From: RGZA01 sp041917755
Lineage (GTDB): Bacteria; Pseudomonadota; Alphaproteobacteria; UBA9219; RGZA01
Reading direction: 5' to 3'
Assembly (NCBI GenBank): GCA_041917755.1
Contig: JAYRWY010000017.1
Location: 1-64,000, forward strand
DNA: 64,000 nucleotides
Notes under the pieces: generated by a model
Told to the model about the DNA's origin: nothing
The model's database searches: none
The model's input: the letters and a program-made list of their open reading frames with translations, nothing else
Made by a program: the position numbers and the translations under genes
Part shown: positions 9,280 to 17,399 of the stretch, in pieces
How the letters are laid out: each line of letters begins with the position of its first letter
Numbering within the stretch: position 1 is the first letter of the stretch

Positions 9280-10368
9280 ATGAATAAACGGATTGTTGTT
9301 TTGGGCTCGGGCGGTGTTGACCGCAAGAAAATCGTCCCTGATATTTCCCCGTTGCTTGACCAGTTGCCGCCCGGCGATGACCAGCGTTTGATTTATGTAA
9401 CGCGCCGCCGCAGCGACATCATGGACGATTTAAGTGCCGGAAAAATCGAGCCCTATATGAAAGAAATGGGCAGCAATCCCGCTGTGTGGATGCGCTATTT
9501 ATGCAATACAATTTATTCCCGCCATTTTGGCGGTAAGGGCAGCAACACCGTATATGCCGCCGCCAAGCTGGGCGCGGATGTGCATTTTTATGGTGCGTTT
9601 GGCAATGTGAACGATATTGATTCAACCGAACACATCCAGCATCTAACCGATGCGGGCGCAAAGGTTGATGTGCAACGCATTGAAGGTGAAACGCTGTCAC
9701 AAGCCTTCATTTATGCCAATCATCATGGTCAACAAGTGAGTTTAGTCTATCGCGGGGCAAATAAACATGCCGACCAATCGCGTGTGCCGGACGAGAAGCT
9801 GGATGCCAATACCATTTTGGTTATTCAAACTTCGGTACCGGTGAAACAATCGATGGCGCTGGCTGAGCGAGCCAAACAACGCGGTGCGTGCGTTGTGTTT
9901 AACTGCACCAAGGTCGATGATGTGTTGCTTGAACATTTCAAGTTGATTGACGAGCTGGTGGTTAATCTGGATGAGGCAACCAACATTGCGAAAAAATTCA
10001 ACATCGCGCATGCAACCCCTGAACATATGGCGGCGGAGCTTGCCAAAGAATTAGGTGTGATCTGTGTGATTACGCGCGGCGGCAAGAGCGTGATATATGC
10101 AGAAGAAATTGACGGGCGCGTGATTGTGAATGATGTGACAACCCCCACCATTAAGCCCCGTGATGTCACGGGCGCGGGCGATGCGTTACTGGGAAGTTAT
10201 GTGGCATTTCGTGCACAAGGACAAAGCGTGGGCGGCGCATTGGAATTAGGCGTGGTGGCAGGCGCCTTTACCGCCAAGCACGAAGGTGCAACCCATCCGG
10301 CTTTAGGCCGCGCAGTCATGCGTGCCACCCGCCGCAAGATACCTACGCGCAAAGCAAATCTGGGATAA
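9280..10368 (+). CDS. PfkB/ribokinase-family carbohydrate kinase
   Basis: A 362-residue kinase of the ribokinase/PfkB superfamily, which phosphorylates sugars or nucleosides with ATP. The glycine-rich N-terminal motif is FGGKGSNTVYAAAKLGA. The catalytic motif is DVTGAGDALLGSYVAF, containing the anion hole and the base Asp. It is longer than the usual 300 residues because about 60 extra residues precede the substrate-binding motif. The chosen ATG at 9280 has an AGG seven bases upstream; the frame stays open to 9217. It lies between cobT and cobS but on the opposite strand, and its stop is 2 bp from that of the exported protein. The substrate is unknown. Confidence 0.87.
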   Translation: MNKRIVVLGSGGVDRKKIVPDISPLLDQLPPGDDQRLIYVTRRRSDIMDDLSAGKIEPYMKEMGSNPAVWMRYLCNTIYSRHFGGKGSNTVYAAAKLGADVHFYGAFGNVNDIDSTEHIQHLTDAGAKVDVQRIEGETLSQAFIYANHHGQQVSLVYRGANKHADQSRVPDEKLDANTILVIQTSVPVKQSMALAERAKQRGACVVFNCTKVDDVLLEHFKLIDELVVNLDEATNIAKKFNIAHATPEHMAAELAKELGVICVITRGGKSVIYAEEIDGRVIVNDVTTPTIKPRDVTGAGDALLGSYVAFRAQGQSVGGALELGVVAGAFTAKHEGATHPALGRAVMRATRRKIPTRKANLG

Positions 10369-10370
10369 AT

Positions 10371-10796
10371 CTAGCTGCGAGGGGTTTGCGTAATATCGCA
10401 AATGAATTCGGTCGGTTGCACCGATAAGCCTTCCACACGGAAGCGCAGCATGGTTACATCCGCCGGAACATTGAATTTTTGTATCACTTGGAGTTGTTGA
10501 ACGGCCGGTACGCTGCGTCCAAAACGGCGGCTTTTGCTGAGTTGTTGACCAACGGAAAGTATTGCATACGCCTTGGTATCATCCACGCCGACAAACTGGA
10601 AATGATAGCTGTAGCCAGGTTGCGGGGTGGTTAGCGTGCCTTTGAGTTCGAGATGCTTTTCGCCGGTGAGCTGGTTTTCATCACGCACGACAAAGAAAGC
10701 AGGATCGGAGCAGTTGAAAAACGCCTCCGCCTTATCGCCGACACCAAAAAATTCGGTAAGACCAAAAAAGCTGGCGAGGGTGAGGGCAGTGAACAT
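10371..10796 (-). CDS. Hypothetical exported protein behind cobS
   Basis: A 141-residue protein I do not recognise. The first 25 residues are hydrophobic and end near KAEA, compatible with a cleaved signal peptide. The rest looks like a single beta-rich domain, with alternating hydrophobic residues in LELKGTLTTPQPGYSYHFQF. Two cysteines, near residue 29 and residue 133, could form a disulfide after export. The ATG at 10796 is set by AAGGAG five bases upstream; a GTG two codons earlier is too close to that site. It starts 9 bp after the cobS stop and is probably co-transcribed with it. Confidence 0.6.
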   Translation of the reverse strand: MFTALTLASFFGLTEFFGVGDKAEAFFNCSDPAFFVVRDENQLTGEKHLELKGTLTTPQPGYSYHFQFVGVDDTKAYAILSVGQQLSKSRRFGRSVPAVQQLQVIQKFNVPADVTMLRFRVEGLSVQPTEFICDITQTPRS

Positions 10797-10805
10797 GGAC
10801 ACTCC

Positions 10806-11783
10806 TTAAAGGACGAGCTCTTTACCAAAGCAGCGTTGGAAATATTCCGCCAAAATCGGGCGTTCCGTTTCATCACATTTATTCACGAAACTAAGGCGGA
10901 AGGATGTCGCAATATCGTTAAAAATCGCGTCATTCTGAGCCCAGGTAATGACGGTACGCGGTGACATCACGGTGGAAATATCCCCGTTCATAAAGCCGCT
11001 GCGCGTCAGGCCTGCCAATTGCACCATAGCGGCGACTTGCTTGCGGCCTTCTTCGGTGTTCAGGCGTTCGATTTTAGCGAGCACGATGTTGATTTCATCT
11101 TCGGGCGGCAAGTAGTTGAGTGTGCAGACAATATTCCATCTGTCCATTTGTCCTTGGTTGATGGGCTGTGTGCCGTGATATAGGCCGGTGGTATCACCAA
11201 GCCCAACGGTATTGGCGGTCGCAAATAAACGGAACGAGCGATGCGGTGTAATCACGCGGTTTTGATCGAGCAAGGTCAAGCGACCTTCGGCTTCCAGAAT
11301 GCGTTGGATAACGAACATCACATCCGGACGGCCTGCATCATATTCATCGAATACCAAGGCCGTGGCGTGTTGCAATGCCCATGGCAATAAACCTTCGCGA
11401 AATTCGGTCACTTGCTTGCCGTCTTTGAGCACGATGGCATCTTTGCCGATTAAATCGATACGGCTGACATGGCTATCGAGATTGATACGGATGCACGGCC
11501 AGTTGAGACGTGCGGCCACTTGTTCGATATGTGTTGACTTACCTGTGCCGTGATACCCCTGCACCATCACGCGGCGGTTATGTGCAAAGCCGGCAAGAAT
11601 GGCGAGCGTGGTGTCTTTATCAAAGCGGTAGCTGTCATCCAGTGTCGGCACATGTTCCGATGCGTCAGAGAATGCGGGCACTTGAAAATCATTGGCGATG
11701 TCGAGGCCAAAGGTTTGTTTGACGGATACCTTGATATCGGGGTTACCTAATTCATCGGTTTTGGCAGATGGGTTTGCGGACAT
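10806..11783 (-). CDS. cobS: Cobaltochelatase AAA+ subunit CobS
   Basis: CobS is the ATPase that, with CobT, powers cobalt insertion by CobN. The protein has 325 residues, normal for the family. The N-terminal segment (about 1-50) precedes the AAA+ module with Walker A GYHGTGKST at 76-84, Walker B LVFDEYD at about 143-149 and a sensor Asn in LFATANTVG. The start at 11783 is an ATG. It follows the J-domain gene by 88 bp on the same strand. The J-domain gene, cobS and bolA commonly lie together in alphaproteobacteria. MoxR-like relatives share the fold, but the sequence is CobS-like throughout. Confidence 0.94.
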   Translation of the reverse strand: MSANPSAKTDELGNPDIKVSVKQTFGLDIANDFQVPAFSDASEHVPTLDDSYRFDKDTTLAILAGFAHNRRVMVQGYHGTGKSTHIEQVAARLNWPCIRINLDSHVSRIDLIGKDAIVLKDGKQVTEFREGLLPWALQHATALVFDEYDAGRPDVMFVIQRILEAEGRLTLLDQNRVITPHRSFRLFATANTVGLGDTTGLYHGTQPINQGQMDRWNIVCTLNYLPPEDEINIVLAKIERLNTEEGRKQVAAMVQLAGLTRSGFMNGDISTVMSPRTVITWAQNDAIFNDIATSFRLSFVNKCDETERPILAEYFQRCFGKELVL

Positions 11784-11871
11784 TACGTGGATTTCCTGAA
11801 TATGAAATATAATTGAAATTAACGGCTTTATCAGCCTTCGTCACGCGCAATTTGAACATGCAGTAGACTTA

Positions 11872-12642
11872 TTATTCGCCTGCATTGGCCATATTCACTT
11901 CCTCAAAGGCGTAGAATTCCTTGAGGATGGTGAAGGCACTATTGAGGCGTTTGATTTTATCCTCGCCAGCTTCCTTGCTTTGTTGCACATCAGGGTGATG
12001 GGCTTTGACCAAATCGCGGTAACGCTTTTTGATGCCTTCAAAGTCAATTGGCGGGGCGAGGCCCAGTTCACGAAGGGCATTGAGTTGTGCGGCGTAGCGC
12101 GGATCAACACCGCGTTCCTGTGCCTTGGCATGAATGTGTTCGGCGTTGCTTTCGATATCATCTTCATCAAAAGCACGTTTGAAAGCGGCGCGTACTTTGC
12201 GTTCAATTTTTCTATCACCCATCGGCCAAGTCGGGCGTTCCCAGGTGGTACCTGCGCGTAGCGCTTCTTCGATTTCAGCTACACTCATACCCTGATAATA
12301 ATCCCACGCCGCATTGTAGATGCGCACATGGTCAAGGCAGAACCAGTAGTAATCCTCGATATTATAGCGGGATTTGGGCGCGCGGAATTCACCGCGTTGG
12401 TTGCAATTGGGGTTATCACATTGTCTGACCCGCACGACGGATACGCGGTCACCTACCCATTTTTTAAATAAATGTGGCGCGACCTCCGGGTCATGCATAT
12501 GCGGGGTTACGGTTTGCTCGTTTGTCTCGTAGCGCTGCTCGCGGATGGATTTTAAGGTTTTCTTTGGCGGCGCGGCTTTGCTGGCTTTTCCGGCGGCCAG
12601 TGCTTCTTTCAGTTTTTTCAAATTTCCCGATTGTTCAGTCAT
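11872..12642 (-). CDS. DnaJ-domain protein with C-terminal J domain
   Basis: A 256-residue co-chaperone-like protein. The J domain is at the C-terminus (about 195-255) with the Hsp70-activating HPD motif in KAHHPDVQ, at 216-218. Most J proteins have it N-terminally. Residues 70-110 hold Cys75, Cys80, Cys102 and His105, which could bind a metal. The first 40 residues are Lys/Ala-rich. The ATG at 12642 has TGGAAAG upstream; the longer frame to 12747 would run through the bolA start. It is divergent from bolA across 38 bp and lies upstream of cobS. The client is unknown. Related alphaproteobacterial proteins are annotated simply as J-domain molecular chaperones. Confidence 0.85.
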   Translation of the reverse strand: MTEQSGNLKKLKEALAAGKASKAAPPKKTLKSIREQRYETNEQTVTPHMHDPEVAPHLFKKWVGDRVSVVRVRQCDNPNCNQRGEFRAPKSRYNIEDYYWFCLDHVRIYNAAWDYYQGMSVAEIEEALRAGTTWERPTWPMGDRKIERKVRAAFKRAFDEDDIESNAEHIHAKAQERGVDPRYAAQLNALRELGLAPPIDFEGIKKRYRDLVKAHHPDVQQSKEAGEDKIKRLNSAFTILKEFYAFEEVNMANAGE

Positions 12643-12680
12643 ACTTTCCAGAATATCAAAAAGCGGGTATGGTTTGAAAC

Positions 12681-12953
12681 ATGAAACACACCACTTATGC
12701 TGAACGAATTGAAAAAAAAATCCGTGAAGGGTTGTCGCCGGCCGCATTTGAGCTGGTAGATGATAGCAATAAGCATGCGGGGCATAGCGGCGCCCACCCC
12801 AGCGGGGAGACCCATTTTACCCTGAAGGTAACGTCTGCGGCCTTTAACGGCTTATCCCGTGTTGCTCAGCAAAGGCTGGTTTACGGGCTATTGGCCGATG
12901 AAATGAAGGAACGGGTCCATGCATTGGTGTTGGAATTGACCCCCACCGCCTAA
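12681..12953 (+). CDS. BolA family protein
   Basis: A 90-residue BolA-family protein. BolA proteins partner with monothiol glutaredoxins to bind [2Fe-2S] clusters and influence iron handling, morphology or transcription. The fold is visible as ERIEKKIREGL, then ELVDDSNKHAGHSG with the cluster-associated His region, then ETHFTLKVTSAAF, and RVAQQRLVYGLLADEM carrying the helix with the conserved Arg. The length is typical of the short BolA/IbaG type. It is divergent from the J-domain gene with only 38 bp between them, so both promoters must overlap. The palindrome array of the next gene begins 60 bp downstream. Confidence 0.93.
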   Translation: MKHTTYAERIEKKIREGLSPAAFELVDDSNKHAGHSGAHPSGETHFTLKVTSAAFNGLSRVAQQRLVYGLLADEMKERVHALVLELTPTA

Positions 12954-13015
12954 TGACTATTCCATTGCACAATCGACACAACATATCTGCAACAGAGACC
13001 CTGTATTCGGTAGTA

Positions 13016-13082
13016 TTCAACCTGAGGTTGAAAGATTGTTCTTGCATCAACCTTTGAGTGTATTACATTCAACCTAAGGTTG
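13016..13082 (+). promoter_or_regulatory. Array of TCAACCT palindromes (putative operators)
   Basis: Three copies of TCAACCT start at 13017, 13047 and 13069. The first is the left arm of a perfect 17-bp palindrome, TTCAACCT-G-AGGTTGAA (13016-13032). The third forms CAACCT-A-AGGTTG (13070-13082). The middle copy is a half-site. The two palindrome centres are 52 bp apart, about five helical turns, so bound dimers would face the same side. The array lies 127-190 bp upstream of a ribbon-helix-helix gene. The cognate regulator is not identifiable from sequence. Confidence 0.6.
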
Positions 13083-13208
13083 TTTTATGAGCTATGTAAT
13101 TCCCGTAATTAGATATGCCATCTTAAAATACAGCTGAATGCCTGCGGTTCATACCTTTGTGAGCATTGCGGGCTCCCGCCTTGAAGTCTATCGCAACGGA
13201 GTATTGCC

Positions 13209-13640
13209 ATGCTGCCGAGTTCAACAAATCTAGCGACCGTCAATCAAATCCACGATGCGCATGAAGCCACCACATCCAAACAGGAAATGGCGGCGATTAA
13301 ATCCTCCCTCATCAGTCGCAACATTACGTTGAATGGTCATCGTACCTCCATGCGTCTCGAGCCTGCAATGTGGAACGCACTGATTGAAATTTGCCGCCGC
13401 GAGAAGCTGAACATCCATCAAATTTGCGCTCTGGTAGCCCAGCACAAAGCTGAAGAAACATCCTTTACGGCAGCGGTGCGTGTTTTTGCGATGAGCTATT
13501 TTAAAGCGGCCGCGACCGAGGAGGGTCACCAGAAAGCTGGCCATGGCACGGCATTTTTATTTTCTGCTAAACGTGATTTTGCCGCGCTTAATCCGCGCAT
13601 TGCCCATGCCACAGGTACAGACCAACGCGCAGCTGGATAA
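13209..13640 (+). CDS. Ribbon-helix-helix domain protein
   Basis: A 143-residue protein with a ribbon-helix-helix-like segment from about residue 36 to 85: a beta strand in ITLNGHRTSMRLEP, then helices in WNALIEICRREKLNIHQICALV. This matches the RHH_4 type seen in alphaproteobacteria, small putative DNA-binding proteins. The tail beyond residue 100 looks disordered. The ATG at 13209 follows GGAG at a seven-base spacing. The palindrome array upstream suggests that the gene is regulated, possibly by its own product, but nothing shows this directly. It is transcribed alone or with the next gene, which starts 41 bp downstream. Confidence 0.7.
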   Translation: MLPSSTNLATVNQIHDAHEATTSKQEMAAIKSSLISRNITLNGHRTSMRLEPAMWNALIEICRREKLNIHQICALVAQHKAEETSFTAAVRVFAMSYFKAAATEEGHQKAGHGTAFLFSAKRDFAALNPRIAHATGTDQRAAG

Positions 13641-13681
13641 TCCTTAATTACTTGTTAAGTGCCGACTATTAACATGGCAGC

Positions 13682-14347
13682 ATGAGTGATGTATCGCGTG
13701 CTGCCATTTTTGCGAATGCTACCCCGTCAAATCTTCGGACATCAACGGGTGGCGCCACGCCATCATTCAATCCATTGAATGTTTCATCCATTAGCGATGC
13801 AGCAGATAGCCTATCTACTGACAGTATTGATTTGTCCGAACGCGCAAAACGTATTATCGCGCAGGCCAATGACAGCCAGAATGTGATTGCTGATTTTCAG
13901 TTGAGTGCGCAGGAACGTTTTGCCAAACGTGTTGATGCATTTGCCCAAAAACTTTCAGCGTTGTTTGACAAGCTCAGTATTCCGCTCAGTGAAAAAACAG
14001 TTTTGAATATTGATGCCTATGGCGAGGTCAAAATTGACGGCGCATATAAGAAAAAGCTGGAGCAATATTTCAAAGATAATCCAGAAGAAGCGAAAGAATT
14101 AAAAACTATCGCCAAGCTGAGCGCATTGCAGGCAACACAGAAAGCACTGGATCTGTATTATCAGGAAAAGAAAGCCGCCAAAGGCGATGCAAAACTGGAA
14201 AAGGCAGCTGATGAACGGTATGGGCTGCGGGCAGCGCAGATTAAGGAACTATCAGGCACGCTGATCTTTGAAGACGGTAAACTGCATTCAGCAGCGATTG
14301 ATTATATCGACGCCATTATCAATAAACAAACATCAGCATCTATTTAA
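13682..14347 (+). CDS. Hypothetical protein
   Basis: A 221-residue protein I cannot assign. The first 45 residues are rich in Ser, Thr, Asn and Ala and probably disordered. A segment SIDLSERAKRIIAQA recalls the LS-x-x-A pattern found in some flagellar regulators, but that is too weak to name it. The rest is mostly helical and charged, with no signal peptide or membrane segment. It follows the ribbon-helix-helix gene on the same strand. Its stop codon overlaps that of the convergent FkbM gene by four bases, so neither gene has room for a separate terminator. Confidence 0.6.
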   Translation: MSDVSRAAIFANATPSNLRTSTGGATPSFNPLNVSSISDAADSLSTDSIDLSERAKRIIAQANDSQNVIADFQLSAQERFAKRVDAFAQKLSALFDKLSIPLSEKTVLNIDAYGEVKIDGAYKKKLEQYFKDNPEEAKELKTIAKLSALQATQKALDLYYQEKKAAKGDAKLEKAADERYGLRAAQIKELSGTLIFEDGKLHSAAIDYIDAIINKQTSASI

Positions 14348-15636
14348 TTGTTTGCCAGCTCAGTGTTTGGCAACGCCAGAATATTACAGCTTTGGTGCAA
14401 GTGATGCAGGCTGTCCAATGCTTCCCACTCAGCCGTAACGGGATGAATGGTGTAGAAACGATAGCCAGCGGCGCGCAGCATTTCATCAATCATACCGGGC
14501 GTTGATTGCATGCGTAGTAGCGCGGCGGGGAATACTTCAAACAAAATGGCGGGGCGGGCGCGTTTCAAAATCTCCTGCGTGCCTTTGAGCACATGCAGCT
14601 CCGCGCCCTCCACATCAATTTTGATAAGTTTGATGGATGGATAGTTTGCTGTGATGTTGTCCAGTATACGAAGCTCTACTGTCACGCGCTGGGTGAGCTG
14701 TGTATCGGTATAGCCAAAAGTTTGGGCGAGCGTGTTTTCACCTGCACCTTCGGCAATACTGAATTGGGCACTGCCTTCATGATCGCTTAAGGCGCATGAA
14801 AAACATTCAATCTGCGGCAAGGTATTGAGCGCGATGTTTTCATGGAGGCGTTGCATTTCCCGCGCGCTGGGTTCAAAGGCCAGCACGCGGCCAGATGTGC
14901 CGACCAAACTTGCAGCATATAGCGTGTAAAAGCCGATATTTGCGCCACAATCGATGAAAGTATCGCCGGGTTGTAGCAGGCGTTTGAGCACCATCAATTC
15001 ATGCGGTTCATAAAAGCCGCTGGTGGCCAGAATGCTGGATAGCCCGTCATGGGGATGCAGCATGATGCGCAGGCCGCGATGCCATGGGGTGGGTGTTGGC
15101 ATGGTCAGCGCGTTGTAGTCTTGCCGGCGAAGACGTTCGGTTGCGGTGAGAAGTGCGGGTTGATAGAGACGATCCCAATTTGGAAATATGCAAGGCTCTT
15201 CTGCGGGTAGCGGAATAAGGGTTTCATCAGGTGAATAGGATACATGCAAATAGGTAAGTGCAAATTCAGTTGCGCCTATGCCCGATATGCGCAGCGTAAG
15301 TGTTGCGGTGGTGGGAATAACCACTAATTCGCCTTGGTGTTCATTGGGGCGTTCCTGCGCAGCATTAAAGGATAACGTGGCAAGGGATTTAGCATCCGCG
15401 CCCAGTAGTTGCAGCATGACCGCGCCGTGCTTTAACGCGCCTTTGATACTGATGACAATTGCACATGGCGCGCTGAGTTGAGATGTACCAACACTGAATT
15501 GGATATCGCAGGCAATCGCATCTTCCTGTGTACGAAAATGCGGCATGGATGGATTGAGCACTTCGCAGCTGCGATGCCATGACAGTGCAGAAAGATGGAT
15601 GCGTTCTTGTGGAACAGGGATGAGTGCGGTGTGCAT
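14344..15636 (-). CDS. FkbM family methyltransferase with extra N-terminal domain
   Basis: A 430-residue protein whose C-terminal part (about 215-410) is an FkbM methyltransferase: SAM loop FIDCGANIGFYTLYA, acidic strand VLAFEPS, and family motif KLIKIDVEGAELHVLKG. The first 190 residues are unusual for the family. They appear beta-rich and without obvious catalytic motifs, and might bind a ligand such as a glycan (inference). It is the last gene of an operon with aroK and aroB, 24 bp behind aroB, although no role in shikimate synthesis is evident. O-methylation of a surface sugar is a reasonable guess. Confidence 0.83.
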   Translation of the reverse strand: MHTALIPVPQERIHLSALSWHRSCEVLNPSMPHFRTQEDAIACDIQFSVGTSQLSAPCAIVISIKGALKHGAVMLQLLGADAKSLATLSFNAAQERPNEHQGELVVIPTTATLTLRISGIGATEFALTYLHVSYSPDETLIPLPAEEPCIFPNWDRLYQPALLTATERLRRQDYNALTMPTPTPWHRGLRIMLHPHDGLSSILATSGFYEPHELMVLKRLLQPGDTFIDCGANIGFYTLYAASLVGTSGRVLAFEPSAREMQRLHENIALNTLPQIECFSCALSDHEGSAQFSIAEGAGENTLAQTFGYTDTQLTQRVTVELRILDNITANYPSIKLIKIDVEGAELHVLKGTQEILKRARPAILFEVFPAALLRMQSTPGMIDEMLRAAGYRFYTIHPVTAEWEALDSLHHLHQSCNILALPNTELANN

Positions 15637-15659
15637 GCGTGTCCCTGTATCGGGTTGGA

Positions 15660-16790
15660 TTACGGCAGATCCAGCACGGCCTTTACATCGCTGGCGGTGA
15701 CGTGTTCCTGCACAAAAGCCTGACCGATGCCTTTGGTGAGGACGAAATTGAGCTGACCGTTTTCGGCTTTTTTATCGCGGTACATATGCGCCAGAATGGT
15801 GTCGGTGTTCCAGTTGCGGCCTTTGATGGAGATAGGCAAGTTCACCGCTGCCAAATGTTCCTTCACGCGCAAGGTGTCGCGTTCGGGGCAGATGCCAAGG
15901 CGGGTAGATAGTTCAAATGCCTTGGCCATACCAATCGCTACCGCTTCGCCATGTAACAAGCTGGCATCGTAATTGGCCATTAATTCAAACGCGTGGCCAA
16001 AGGTGTGACCGAAATTGAGCAAGGCACGTTTGCCGGTGGATTCTTTTTCATCTTCCGCCACAATCGCGGCCTTCATCTCGCAGCTGGTGCGGATGGCGCG
16101 GATTTGTTTTTCAACTTTGCCTTGCAATAAATTATGGCCTTTGGATTCCAGCCAATCAAAAAATTCCGGATTGCTGATAAGGCCGTATTTGACCACTTCA
16201 GCATAGCCCGCGCGTAGTTCACGTGTGGGCAATGTTTTCAGGGTATCCACATCGGCAATGACCATGCGGGGTTGATGGAACGAGCCAATCAGGTTTTTAC
16301 CGCGCGGTGAATTGATGGCGGTTTTACCGCCCACCGAACTATCCACCTGCGCCAGCAGCGTGGTCGGGATTTGAATAAAATCAAGACCGCGCAAGGCAAT
16401 GGAGGCTGCAAAGCCAACCAGATCACCCATCACGCCGCCGCCCAACGCCACCAGCATGGTTTTGCGGTCGATATTTTTTTGAAAGAGATGGTCAAGAATA
16501 AAGGACAGGTAGGAAAAGGTTTTAGCCTGTTCACCAGCCGGGATAATCAGCGGTTCATCCTTGCACAGGCCAGCGCGCGCCATACCGGCGTGGAATTTTT
16601 CCGCATAAATCTTAGAGAGATGGCTATCGGTAATGATAATGCAGCGCGGGGTGCCCAATGCCTCGCGGATCAGAAAGGGAGCTTCAGCCAATAGTCCGCT
16701 GCCGATATAAATGGGATAGCTGCGGTTATCCAGCGACACCTTGATGGGGTTCTGTTGGTCAGGGTGCAGGATATTTCCAAGAAGGCTCAT
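15660..16790 (-). CDS. aroB: 3-dehydroquinate synthase
   Basis: AroB converts DAHP to 3-dehydroquinate, the second step of the shikimate pathway, using NAD and a divalent metal. The protein has 376 residues. Motifs include the NAD-binding ALGGGVMGDLVGFAAS, the following FIQIPTTLLAQVDSSVGGKT, and the metal-binding histidines in LLNFGHTFGHAFE and DASLLHGEAVAIGM. The start at 16790 is an ATG. It lies 22 bp behind aroK in the same operon, the standard aroK-aroB order. Confidence 0.97.
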   Translation of the reverse strand: MSLLGNILHPDQQNPIKVSLDNRSYPIYIGSGLLAEAPFLIREALGTPRCIIITDSHLSKIYAEKFHAGMARAGLCKDEPLIIPAGEQAKTFSYLSFILDHLFQKNIDRKTMLVALGGGVMGDLVGFAASIALRGLDFIQIPTTLLAQVDSSVGGKTAINSPRGKNLIGSFHQPRMVIADVDTLKTLPTRELRAGYAEVVKYGLISNPEFFDWLESKGHNLLQGKVEKQIRAIRTSCEMKAAIVAEDEKESTGKRALLNFGHTFGHAFELMANYDASLLHGEAVAIGMAKAFELSTRLGICPERDTLRVKEHLAAVNLPISIKGRNWNTDTILAHMYRDKKAENGQLNFVLTKGIGQAFVQEHVTASDVKAVLDLP

Positions 16791-16811
16791 GGGGTATTCC
16801 GAAATAAAGGA

Positions 16812-17339
16812 TTAGGCCGGGTTATTTTGACCGTGATTTTGCACGGCATTCAGCATGGCTTCAACCGTTTCTTCAAAGCCTTTTACATCTGTATCAATAT
16901 GAATGGGGGCTTCGCTGTAAAAAGGCGTGCGAGCTTCGAGTAATTGCTGCATGCGGGCAGAAGGGTCTGCGGTTTTCAACAGCGGGCGGCTTTTATCCTT
17001 GGCGACACGTGCCAAAAGGGTTTCGAGCCGTGCTTTGAGCCAGATGGCGATGGATTTTTCCGCAATCAGTGCGCGGGTATCGGCATTTAAAATGGCACCG
17101 CCGCCCGTGGATAACACGCAAGGCTCTCCTGCAAGTAATTTGGAGATTTTAATTCGTTCAATGTCGCGAAAGGCGGCTTCGCCCTGTTCTTCGAAAATAT
17201 GGGAAATACGCATTCCAGTGGCTTTTTCGATTTCCGCGTCGCTATCCAAAAATGGCACGCCAAGACGCACCGCCAATTGGCGGCCCAGGGCGGTTTTGCC
17301 CGACCCCATCATCCCGATCAGTACAATTGGTTTGTTCAT
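16812..17339 (-). CDS. aroK: Shikimate kinase
   Basis: AroK phosphorylates shikimate to shikimate 3-phosphate with ATP. The 175-residue protein has the P-loop GMMGSGKTALG at 9-19, the shikimate-binding Asp in FLDSDAEIE, an Arg in FRDIERIK, and the GGG motif in VLSTGGGAIL. The ATG at 17339 begins the standard MNKPIVLIG start. It heads the operon aroK-aroB-FkbM and is divergent from a large exported protein across 60 bp of AT-rich DNA that must hold both promoters. Confidence 0.96.
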   Translation of the reverse strand: MNKPIVLIGMMGSGKTALGRQLAVRLGVPFLDSDAEIEKATGMRISHIFEEQGEAAFRDIERIKISKLLAGEPCVLSTGGGAILNADTRALIAEKSIAIWLKARLETLLARVAKDKSRPLLKTADPSARMQQLLEARTPFYSEAPIHIDTDVKGFEETVEAMLNAVQNHGQNNPA

Positions 17340-17399
17340 AATATTACCAAACAGCTTGCCATAATTTTTAACACTTATGTTAGTATAAGAGTGTAAGTC

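Noticed and set aside
13087..13137. 16-codon frame after the palindrome array
   Set aside because: No ribosome binding site and no conservation evidence; too short to call.
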